DNA from: Halorubellus sp034808145
GTDB taxonomy: Archaea; Halobacteriota; Halobacteria; Halobacteriales; Natrialbaceae
Direction: 5' to 3'
NCBI RefSeq assembly: GCF_034808145.1
Contig: NZ_JAXHGM010000002.1
Coordinates: forward strand, 186,001-250,000
DNA: 64,000 bases
Shown here: piece after piece, positions 56,972 through 64,000 of the stretch
Position numbering within the stretch: the stretch's first letter is position 1
Layout of the letters: each line of letters starts with the position of its first letter
Translations under genes and position numbers: made by a program
Notes under the pieces: model-generated
Told to the model about the DNA's origin: nothing
The model's database searches: none
Seen by the model: the letters and a program-made list of their open reading frames with translations, nothing else

Positions 56972-59068
56972 ATGACAGGCGATGACAACCACTCTTGGGC
57001 GCGACGAACCTTCCTGAAGACCACGGCCGCGGCGGGCGCCGCAGCGACGGTCACCACGACCGTCTCCGCGGACGGCGTGGAGAAGGTACGACTCAACTTC
57101 GGGACGGCGAACACGGCATCGATGTCGACGGCCGAGGCGGAGGTCCAGGCGGAGACTCCCGGAAACTCCGAGGTCTACCGACGCTCGAACGAGCTCGGGT
57201 TCATCTCCATGGACATCCCGAAACAGGCCGCCGAGAACGTCAAGGAAGCCTTCGAGAAGAAGGACAAGTTCCGCTACGTCGAGTTCGACCAGCAGCTTCA
57301 CGCACTGGAGACGCCGAACGACGAGCTCTACGACCAGCAGTACGCCCCCCAGCAGGTGCGCGCACCGACCGCGTACGACACGACCGACGGGAGCTCCGAC
57401 GTCACCATCGCGGTCGTCGACCAGGGCGTCTACTACGACCACCCCGACCTTCAGGCCCAGTTCGGCTCCCTGAAGGGCAAGGACTTCGTCGACTCCGACA
57501 GCGACCCGGCACCGGACTCGATGGCCGACGAGTACCACGGCACGCACGTCGCCGGCATCGCGTCCGCGACCACCGACAACACCACGGGCGTGGCGGGCAT
57601 CTCCAACTCCACGCTCCTCTCCGGGCGCGCACTCTCCGAGCAGGGCAGTGGGTCGACGGCCGACATCGCGGAGGCAGTGCGCTGGGCGGCCGACCAGGGC
57701 GCGGACATCATCAACATGAGCCTGGGCGGCGGGGGCTACACGGACACGATGAAGAACGCCGTCTCCTACGCGGTCTCGAACGGCGCCCTCCCGATCTGTG
57801 CCGCGGGGAACGACGGCTCGTCGTCGGTCTCGTATCCGGCGGCGTACAGCGAGTGCGTCGCGGTGTCGGCGGTCGACTCGAACGAGGAGCTCGCGAGCTT
57901 CAGCCAGTACGGCGACAAGTGCGACGTCGCCGCACCCGGCGTCGACATCCTCTCCACGTGGACCGAGGACAAGGCCAGCTACGGCGGCAAGTACAACAAG
58001 ATCAGCGGGACGTCGATGGCGTGTCCGGCGGCGTCCGGCGTCGCGGCGCTCGGCCTCGCCGCCGACTCGTCGCTCGGCCCGAACGAGCTACGTAACCGCC
58101 TGAAGAACACGGCGGTCGACATCGGCCTGAGCGACCAGAAGCAGGGCGCGGGCCGCGTCGACGCGGCGAACATCGTCCAGACGGGCGGCGGGAACGCCGA
58201 CCCGAGCGCGTCGTTCACGGTCAACCCGTCCTCGCCGACGGCGGGCGAGTCCGCGACGTTCGACGCGTCCGCGTCCGGTGACTCCGACGGCTCCATCAGC
58301 TCGTACAACTGGGACTTCGGCGACGGCGCGACCGCGTCCGGCCAGAGCACCTCCCACACGTACAGCGCCGCGGGCGACTACACCGTCTCGCTGACGGTGA
58401 CCGACGACGCCGGGGCGACGGACACGGCCACCCAGACGGTGACCGTCCAGAGCGCGGACGGCGGGAACAGCGCGCCGACCGCGTCCTTCTCCGTCTCCCC
58501 GACGTCGCCGACGGCGGGCGACACCGTCTCCGTGGACGCGAGCGCGTCCAGCGACGGCGACGGCTCCATCAGCTCGTACAGCTGGGACTTCGGGAATGGC
58601 GACACCGCGAGCGGCCAGACGGCGTCGACGTCCTACAGTTCCGCGGGCGACTACGCCGTCTCGCTGACGGTGACCGACGACGACGGGGCGACGGACACGG
58701 CCACCCAGACGGTGACCGTCCAGAGCGCCGGCGGTTCCTGCGGAGACACGTCCAGCTCAGCGAGCGCCGACGGCTACCTCTACGGCTACTACGACGACTC
58801 GTCGTACACGTACGCCGCCAGCCTCGACGACCCGTGCCAGGTCACGTTCGGGCTCACCGGGCCGTCCGGGTCGGACTTCGACCTGTACGTGACGTTCGAC
58901 GGGCGGACGCCGTCGACGTACGACTACGACGCGCGGTCGATCACGTACGGCGCCGACGAGCAGATCGTCGTCGACGACGTCGACCCGAACCAGGAGTTCG
59001 GCATCCTCGTCGACTCCTACAGCGGCAGTGGCTCGTTCACCGTCTCGGTCGACGAACTCGGGAAGTGA
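56972..59068 (+). CDS. Halolysin-type subtilisin protease 2 (two PKD domains)
   Basis: This 698-residue secreted protease has a Tat signal (WARRTFLKTTAAAGAAATVTTTVSA), a propeptide and a catalytic domain with the Asp (VVDQG), His (YHGTHVAG), Asn (AAGND) and Ser (GTSMACP) residues intact. Two PKD domains follow (WDFGDGATASG and WDFGNGDTASG), then the two-Cys PPC-like C-terminal domain (SDFDLYVTFDGRTPSTYDYDAR). It is near-identical to protease 3 across the catalytic domain, while its PKD domains differ from protease 1, which points to domain exchange. I chose the ATG at 56972 by the TATA box; an upstream in-frame GTG adds five residues. The C-terminal domain may hold the enzyme at the surface or bind substrate. 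Confidence 0.92.
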   Translation: MTGDDNHSWARRTFLKTTAAAGAAATVTTTVSADGVEKVRLNFGTANTASMSTAEAEVQAETPGNSEVYRRSNELGFISMDIPKQAAENVKEAFEKKDKFRYVEFDQQLHALETPNDELYDQQYAPQQVRAPTAYDTTDGSSDVTIAVVDQGVYYDHPDLQAQFGSLKGKDFVDSDSDPAPDSMADEYHGTHVAGIASATTDNTTGVAGISNSTLLSGRALSEQGSGSTADIAEAVRWAADQGADIINMSLGGGGYTDTMKNAVSYAVSNGALPICAAGNDGSSSVSYPAAYSECVAVSAVDSNEELASFSQYGDKCDVAAPGVDILSTWTEDKASYGGKYNKISGTSMACPAASGVAALGLAADSSLGPNELRNRLKNTAVDIGLSDQKQGAGRVDAANIVQTGGGNADPSASFTVNPSSPTAGESATFDASASGDSDGSISSYNWDFGDGATASGQSTSHTYSAAGDYTVSLTVTDDAGATDTATQTVTVQSADGGNSAPTASFSVSPTSPTAGDTVSVDASASSDGDGSISSYSWDFGNGDTASGQTASTSYSSAGDYAVSLTVTDDDGATDTATQTVTVQSAGGSCGDTSSSASADGYLYGYYDDSSYTYAASLDDPCQVTFGLTGPSGSDFDLYVTFDGRTPSTYDYDARSITYGADEQIVVDDVDPNQEFGILVDSYSGSGSFTVSVDELGK

Positions 59069-59232
59069 CGACCGCGGACCGCTCCGATAGAACCGAACCG
59101 ATGGTGGCGTCGGCGTAGGGCACCGACGTCGTACTCCGTTCTCACAGACGCAGAGTCACGTGGCCGTGCCGACACGGCCGGTAGTATCACCGCGGCCGGA
59201 GGTGCCGTCGCGGTCGTCGTGCGGGCGACGGG

Positions 59233-59688
59233 TCAGTCGTTGACGAGCCGTGACTCGTCGGCGGCGTTGGATAACGCGTCGGACCGGCCGTGTTCGCCGG
59301 GTGCCATGGCGACGGTGTGGACGCCGTACCGGCCTGCGGTCTCGAGGACGGGTTTGAAGTCGGTGTCCCGGGAGAGGACGACGAGCGTGTCGAGGGTGCC
59401 GTCGACGACGGCTTCGGTGGCGTCGATGGCGAGCTTGACGTCGACGTCGCCGCTTGTGACGACGACCTCGAACCCGCGGGCTTCGGCGGCCTGGATGAGG
59501 CCGGGGGTGGCGTGTTCGTCGAGGTAGATCCGCGAGTACGCGAGGTCGCCGCGCGCTCGACCGACGGTGCGGACGTCGTCGAGGTCGACGTCGAACTCGT
59601 CGCGGAACGTGTTCGGGCCGTCGACGAACACGCCGACGCGCGTGCGGTCGTCGCCGGGTGACAGGAACCGGTCGAGGAGGCCGGGCAT
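59233..59688 (-). CDS. NYN-domain (LabA-like PIN) protein
   Basis: This 151-residue protein has the NYN/PIN-like nuclease fold. VGVFVDGPNTF supplies the first acidic residue at about 20-30, VVTSGDVDVKLAIDATEAV the second at about 77-95, and LDTLVVLSRDTDFKPVLETA the third at about 100-119, the pattern of metal-dependent RNases. A short basic start and an acidic C-terminus complete it. It may process or degrade RNA; no partner toxin or antitoxin is visible. It lies in the opposite orientation within the halolysin array, which suggests insertion between duplicated proteases or an independent unit. The ATG at 59688 begins MPGLLDRFLSPGDD, the usual family leader. Confidence 0.85.
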   Translation of the reverse strand: MPGLLDRFLSPGDDRTRVGVFVDGPNTFRDEFDVDLDDVRTVGRARGDLAYSRIYLDEHATPGLIQAAEARGFEVVVTSGDVDVKLAIDATEAVVDGTLDTLVVLSRDTDFKPVLETAGRYGVHTVAMAPGEHGRSDALSNAADESRLVND

Positions 59689-59997
59689 CGTCGACGTTTG
59701 AGTGGTCGGCGTCAAATGCGTAGCGATGTGTCCGTCCGCGGTCCGTCTCGCCGTGTCTCTCGTGACCCGTGACCGTCGGGGTGGGGCTGGGGTCGCGGGC
59801 GGTTCGTGGTGGTCACCGGGGCGCGCCGACGTCACCGACCGATTTCATGTGGGGTGCTAGCGTGCTCCTGCAGTTCTCTCCCTACCGTGCTGGACTCCGC
59901 CCGTGGCCGTACTGGGTAGCGTGTGGATTGCCGTCCGGAGCCGTGTCTCTCTGCGCTTCTCGCGGTCGCTGGCTTGCTATATTAGGCGCCAATACAA

Positions 59998-60053
59998 CTA
60001 ATTTCTAGACACTAACACATACATTTCGCAGATAAATATCCTAAAATTTAATA
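59998..60053 (+). promoter_or_regulatory. Promoter of halolysin gene 3
   Basis: CTAATTTCTAG (59998-60008) resembles the TTAATTTA motif at genes 1 and 2. The TATA-like AAATTTAATA at about 60044-60053 lies about 29-38 bp before the ATG at 60082. The rest of the 393-bp gap from 59689 shows no gene. Confidence 0.5.
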
Positions 60054-60081
60054 CCGTATGTTCTGTTCGTCGAGTTGTATC

Positions 60082-62187
60082 ATGGTGGAGGACTCCATTC
60101 CGGACAGTAGCAGGCGAACGTTCCTGAAAGCAGCCGGTGCCGCTGGCGCCGCGATGACGGTCACCACGACCGTCTCCGCCGAGACCGGCACCACACGCAA
60201 CCGGGTCAACCTCGGGCTCAGCAACACGGTGTCGATGTCGACCGCGCAGGCGGAGATCCAGTCCGAGACGCCCGCCGACTCCGAGATCTACCGGACGTCC
60301 GAGACGCTCGGGTTCGTGTCCGTCGACGTCCCGGAGAGCGAGGCGGACCAGGTCATCGAGACGTTCCAGCAGCGAGACTCGATCCGGTACGCCGAGTACG
60401 ACCAGCAGCTTCACGCGTTCGCGACGCCGAACGACGAGCTCTACGACCAGCAGTACGCCCCCCAGCAGGTGCGTGCCGCGCAGGCCTACGACACGACCGA
60501 CGGGAGCTCCGACGTGACGATCTCGGTCGTCGACCAGGGCGTCTACTACGACCACCCCGACCTCCAGGCCCAGTTCGGCTCCCTGAAGGGCAAGGACTTC
60601 GTCGACGACGACGCCGACCCGGCACCGGACTCGATGGCCGACGAGTACCACGGCACGCACGTCGCCGGCATCGCGTCCGCGACCACCGACAACGCCACCG
60701 GTATCGCCGGGATCTCCGACTCCACGCTCCTCTCCGGGCGCGCACTCTCCGAGCAGGGCAGTGGGTCGACGGCCGACATCGCGGAGGCGGTTCGCTGGTC
60801 CGCCGACAACGGCGCGGACATCATCAACATGAGCCTGGGCGGCGGGGGCTACACGGACACGATGAAGAACGCCGTCTCCTACGCGGTCTCGAACGGCGCC
60901 CTCCCGATCTGCGCCGCGGGGAACGACGGCTCGTCGTCGGTCTCGTATCCGGCGGCGTACAGCGAGTGCGTCGCGGTGTCGGCGGTCGACTCGAACGAGG
61001 AGCTCGCGAGCTTCAGCCAGTACGGCGACAAGTGCGACGTCGCCGCCCCCGGCGTCGACATCCTCTCCACGTGGACGGAGCAGACGAGCTACGGCGAGTA
61101 CAACAAGATTAGCGGGACGTCGATGGCGTGCCCCGCGGCGTCCGGCGTCGCGGCGCTCGGCCTCGCCGCCGACTCGTCGCTCGGCCCGAACGAGCTCCGT
61201 GCGCGCCTGAAGAACACGGCGGCCGACATCGGCCTGAGCGAGCAGAAGCAGGGGTCGGGTCGCGTCGACGCGCTCAACATCGTCGAAGCCGGCACCGTCC
61301 CGGACAACCAGGCGCCGACGGTGTCGATCAACGCGTCGTCGACGACCGTCGAGGTCGGGACCGCCGTCGAGTTCGACGGTACGGGCTCCAGCGACCCCGA
61401 CGGGAGCATCGAGAGCTACGACTGGGACTTCGACAACGGCGCGACCGCGACGGGACCGAGTGCGACGTTCACGTTCGAGAACGCGGGCACGTTCGACGTC
61501 CAGCTCACGGTCACGGACGACGACGGTGCGTCGTCGACGAACGCCATCTCGGTGACCGTCGAGGAGGGCGACGACGGCGACAACCAGGCGCCGACGGTGT
61601 CGATCGACGCTGGCGCGACGACCATCCCGGTCGGCGCCGAGGTCGAGTTCGACGGCTCCGCGTCCAGCGACTCGGACGGCTCTATCGAGTCCTACGCGTG
61701 GGACTTCGGTGACGGGACGACGGACACCACGGCGACGGTCATGCACGCGTACGACCAGGCGGGCGAGTACACGGTCTCGCTGACTGTGACGGACGACGAT
61801 GGGGCCTCCTCGACGAAGTCCCTCGACGTCACCGTCGAACCGGACCAGGGCGGGTCGTGCGGCGACACGTCCACGAACTCGAGCGCGCAGGGGTCCCTGC
61901 GTGGCTGGTACGACGACGAGAACTTCACGTTCGTGCCGGACCTCGACGACCCGTGCCAGGTGACGTTCCACCTGGAGGGGGGACGTCGCGTCGACTTCGA
62001 CCTGTACGTGACGTTCGACGGGCGGACGCCGTCGACGTACGACTACGACGCGCGCTCGATCACGTACGGGCCCGACGAGCAGATCGTCGTCGACGACGTC
62101 GACTCCGACCAGGAGTTCGGCATCCTTGTCGATGCCTACCGTGGTCGCGGTTCGTTCACGGTCTCGGTCGACGAGATCGGGAAGTGA
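60082..62187 (+). CDS. Halolysin-type subtilisin protease 3 (two PKD domains)
   Basis: This 701-residue protease has a Tat signal (SRRTFLKAAGAAGAAMTVTTTVSA), a propeptide similar to protease 2 and an intact catalytic domain with Asp in VVDQG, His in YHGTHVAG, Asn in AAGND and Ser in GTSMACP. Its catalytic domain matches protease 2 almost base for base, whereas its first PKD domain is closest to the single PKD of protease 1, so it is a mosaic. A second PKD domain and the two-Cys PPC-like domain follow. I prefer the ATG at 60082 (TATA about 35 bp upstream); an ATG at 60058 would add eight residues with a Cys. It is preceded by an opposite-strand NYN gene. Confidence 0.92.
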   Translation: MVEDSIPDSSRRTFLKAAGAAGAAMTVTTTVSAETGTTRNRVNLGLSNTVSMSTAQAEIQSETPADSEIYRTSETLGFVSVDVPESEADQVIETFQQRDSIRYAEYDQQLHAFATPNDELYDQQYAPQQVRAAQAYDTTDGSSDVTISVVDQGVYYDHPDLQAQFGSLKGKDFVDDDADPAPDSMADEYHGTHVAGIASATTDNATGIAGISDSTLLSGRALSEQGSGSTADIAEAVRWSADNGADIINMSLGGGGYTDTMKNAVSYAVSNGALPICAAGNDGSSSVSYPAAYSECVAVSAVDSNEELASFSQYGDKCDVAAPGVDILSTWTEQTSYGEYNKISGTSMACPAASGVAALGLAADSSLGPNELRARLKNTAADIGLSEQKQGSGRVDALNIVEAGTVPDNQAPTVSINASSTTVEVGTAVEFDGTGSSDPDGSIESYDWDFDNGATATGPSATFTFENAGTFDVQLTVTDDDGASSTNAISVTVEEGDDGDNQAPTVSIDAGATTIPVGAEVEFDGSASSDSDGSIESYAWDFGDGTTDTTATVMHAYDQAGEYTVSLTVTDDDGASSTKSLDVTVEPDQGGSCGDTSTNSSAQGSLRGWYDDENFTFVPDLDDPCQVTFHLEGGRRVDFDLYVTFDGRTPSTYDYDARSITYGPDEQIVVDDVDSDQEFGILVDAYRGRGSFTVSVDEIGK

Positions 62188-62260
62188 TCGGACGGTCACC
62201 GCATCCGGTGCACTGACTCGAACCGGGTGGCGTTCCGTGTCGTTCGGCGACGGCCGTTCA

Positions 62261-62308
62261 GTCGCTGACCGATATCCGATTGCGGGCCTTCCGTCGCTGA
62301 CCGATATC
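62261..62308. repeat. Pair of 16-bp direct repeats upstream of halolysin gene 4
   Basis: GTCGCTGACCGATATC occurs at 62261-62276 and exactly again at 62293-62308 (32-bp period). They sit in the 368-bp gap before halolysin gene 4, about 250 bp upstream of its start; a binding site is possible. Confidence 0.75.
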
Positions 62309-62429
62309 TCATCGAGGATCTTCTCTCGCGAGCGATCGTGTGGGTGGTGTGCGCGATGTCGTGCGCGCCGGACTCGGATTTATTCCAGACTCCAGATTCC
62401 AAAATCACGGCTCGCTCTGGTCAATTGGA

Positions 62430-62532
62430 TTTATATAATCTTCGACCACGCCAAAACTATTATATAACCATTGGAGATTGCCATTGGCAATTTTACATTC
62501 TTTCATCGAACTCCGCAATTTTTTAATATAAC
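62430..62532 (+). promoter_or_regulatory. AT-rich promoter region of halolysin gene 4
   Basis: Three TATA-like stretches occur at about 62429-62438 (TTTATATAATC), 62459-62468 (ATTATATAACC) and 62520-62531 (TTTTTAATATAACC), with two CCATTGG motifs at about 62468-62492. The last TATA lies about 25-35 bp before the ATG at 62556 and is the probable promoter. Confidence 0.5.
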
Positions 62533-62555
62533 CTTGCAGACCGCGAGGGTGTAGC

Positions 62556-64000
62556 ATGGCAGACGATGGCACTCAACATCACGGGCGTAGAACCTTCCTG
62601 AAAGCAACTGGTGCAGCGGGCGCGGCGGTCGCCTTCTCGGGCATGGCGAGCGCCACCCCCGGACGCAGTCCGGGACCGAAGGACGACGAGGTACTCGTCG
62701 GCGTCTCGGCGAGCGCCGACCTCCGGAAGACCGTCGAACAGCACGTCCCCGGCAACGCCGAGGTCGTCCACCAGAACGACGACCTCCGGTACGTCGCGGT
62801 GAAGTTCAAGGGCAGCGACACTGCACGCGAGAACTTCAAGGACGCGATCGCGAAGAAAGAGCACGTCAAGTACGCAGAGGACAACGCGACGTTCCACGCG
62901 CTCGCGACGCCGAACGACCCCAAGTTCGGCCAGCAGTACGCACCCCAGCAGGTCAACTCCGACCAGGCCTGGGACACCACGTTCGGCGACTCGAACGTCA
63001 CCATCGCGGTCGTCGACACCGGCGCACAGTACTCTCACCCCGACCTCTCCGGGAACTACGAGTCCGACCCGGGCAAGGACTTCGTCGACAACGACGCCGA
63101 CCCGGCGCCGGACGTCCCGAGCGACGAGTATCACGGCACACACGTCTCCGGGTGCGCCGCCGCGGTCGTCGACAACGGTACCGGCGTCGCCGGCCAGGGT
63201 AACTCCTCGCTCATCAACGGTCGTGCGCTCGACGAGTCCGGCGGCGGGAGCCTCTCGGACATCGCCGACGCCGTCAAGTGGGCGGCCGACCAGGGCGCGG
63301 ACGTCATCAACATGAGCCTCGGCGGCGGCGGTTACACGGACACGATGAAGAACGCCGTCAGCTACGCGACGAACAACGGCTCGCTCGTCTTCGCTGCCGC
63401 CGGGAACGACGGCAGCCAGGGCGTCTCCTATCCCGCGGCGTACAGCGAGTGCGTCGCCGTCTCCGCGGTCGACGACAGCGAGAACCTCGCGAGCTTCAGC
63501 CAGTACGGCTCCAGCGTCGAACTGTGCGCGCCCGGCGTCGACGTCCTCTCGACGACCACCGAGACCCGCGGCAGCTACGAGACGCTCTCGGGGACGTCGA
63601 TGGCGACCCCCGTCACGTCCGGCGTCGCGGGTCTCACGCTCGCGAAGTGGAGCGGCCTCACGAACAACGAACTCCGCAGCCACCTGAAGAACACCGCCGC
63701 GGACATCGGGCTCTCCAGCGACGAGCAGGGGAGCGGGCAGGTCGACGCGTACGCCGCAGTCACCACGGACCCGTCCGGCGGCGACGACGGCGGTGACGGC
63801 GGTGGCGGTGGCGGCGACTCCACGTCCAGTTCGCTCTCGGGGTCGCTCTCGGGCTACTACGACTACGACGACTACAGCTACGGCTGGAACTACTCCTCGC
63901 CGAGCCAGGTCGTCGTCGAGCTCGACGGCCCGAGCGACGCCGACTTCGACCTCTACGTGAACACGGGGACGACGGCGGCCGCGACGCCGTCGGACTACGA
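62556..64000 (+). CDS. Halolysin-type subtilisin protease 4 (3' truncated by window end)
   Basis: The first 481 codons are in the window. They encode a Tat signal (GRRTFLKATGAAGAAVAFSGMA), a propeptide with a different sequence from the other three, and a catalytic domain with Asp (VVDTG), His (YHGTHVSG), Asn (AAGND) and Ser (GTSMATP) intact. It is closer to classical halolysins: it has ATP rather than ACP after the catalytic Ser and fewer Cys. After a Gly/Asp-rich linker it enters a PPC-like domain (SDADFDLYVNTG) without PKD domains, at least up to the window end. It is the likely ancestral type from which the other three diverged; that order is inference. Confidence 0.92.
   Translation, partial: MADDGTQHHGRRTFLKATGAAGAAVAFSGMASATPGRSPGPKDDEVLVGVSASADLRKTVEQHVPGNAEVVHQNDDLRYVAVKFKGSDTARENFKDAIAKKEHVKYAEDNATFHALATPNDPKFGQQYAPQQVNSDQAWDTTFGDSNVTIAVVDTGAQYSHPDLSGNYESDPGKDFVDNDADPAPDVPSDEYHGTHVSGCAAAVVDNGTGVAGQGNSSLINGRALDESGGGSLSDIADAVKWAADQGADVINMSLGGGGYTDTMKNAVSYATNNGSLVFAAAGNDGSQGVSYPAAYSECVAVSAVDDSENLASFSQYGSSVELCAPGVDVLSTTTETRGSYETLSGTSMATPVTSGVAGLTLAKWSGLTNNELRSHLKNTAADIGLSSDEQGSGQVDAYAAVTTDPSGGDDGGDGGGGGGDSTSSSLSGSLSGYYDYDDYSYGWNYSSPSQVVVELDGPSDADFDLYVNTGTTAAATPSDY

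Noticed and set aside
54470..64000. Mobile element responsible for protease duplication
   Set aside because: No transposase, integrase or terminal inverted repeat is visible around the array; homologous recombination explains the pattern.

Overview
The window is a stretch of haloarchaeal (class Halobacteria) chromosome. The supports are strongly GC-rich DNA, very acidic Asp/Glu-rich proteins, many twin-arginine signal peptides, a halocyanin, halolysin-type proteases, PGF-CTERM surface anchors, archaeal housekeeping genes (GatD, split GMP synthetase, HMG-CoA synthase, CDKAL1-type tRNA methylthiotransferase) and TATA boxes about 24-32 bp ahead of start codons, the spacing expected for leaderless transcripts. 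I cannot name the genus. I found no intact tRNA, no rRNA, CRISPR array, transposase or integrase.

Layout. 1-2.6 kb: tightly coupled genes for a [2Fe-2S] ferredoxin-domain protein, a six-helix membrane protein and a halocyanin lipoprotein, followed by a PrsW-like protease. 4-12 kb: NAD(P)-binding protein, carA divergent from an Lrp/AsnC regulator with palindromic DNA between them, a type-1 IPP-isomerase homologue lacking the usual catalytic Cys, a zinc alcohol dehydrogenase, a His-rich MoaB and an exported beta-propeller. 12-16 kb: the nucleotide operon pyrG-guaA with a GIDE-domain protein and a small TrkA-N-like protein downstream. 16-24 kb: an AT-richer exported orphan, PspA/Vipp1, membrane proteins and a large threonyl-tRNA-synthetase relative that keeps the editing and anticodon-binding ends but has a degenerate core. 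24-33 kb: a DgcA-DgcN pair (D-glutamate use), a 7TM-PAS histidine kinase, an archaeal Vms1-type peptidyl-tRNA hydrolase, a DUF5802 protein with a collagen-like tail, a Gly-Ser-Asn repeat surface protein and an ArsR-type regulator.

33-46 kb: gatD with a GNAT acetyltransferase, rhomboid protease, deoC, two tandem PGF-CTERM surface paralogues, the tRNA methylthiotransferase, a lipoprotein, an HTH regulator and HMG-CoA synthase. 46-52.5 kb: two very large surface proteins with pilin-like N-termini and PKD/Ig-like or FG-GAP-like modules. 52.7-64 kb: DUF2150 and TatD-like genes, then four halolysin genes in the same direction, interrupted by one NYN-domain gene. Three of these proteases are closely related mosaics; the fourth runs off the window.

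Theme: much of the window serves the cell surface and outside (Tat-exported proteases, PGF-CTERM and pilin-like proteins, rhomboid and PrsW proteases, PspA). It is interleaved with core nucleotide, isoprenoid and translation genes. The most unusual items are the catalytically degenerate ThrRS relative, the ferredoxin-halocyanin module with a Leu at the copper axial position, the His-rich MoaB, the isomerase with Cys replaced by Ala, and the halolysin array with its shared AT-rich upstream motif.
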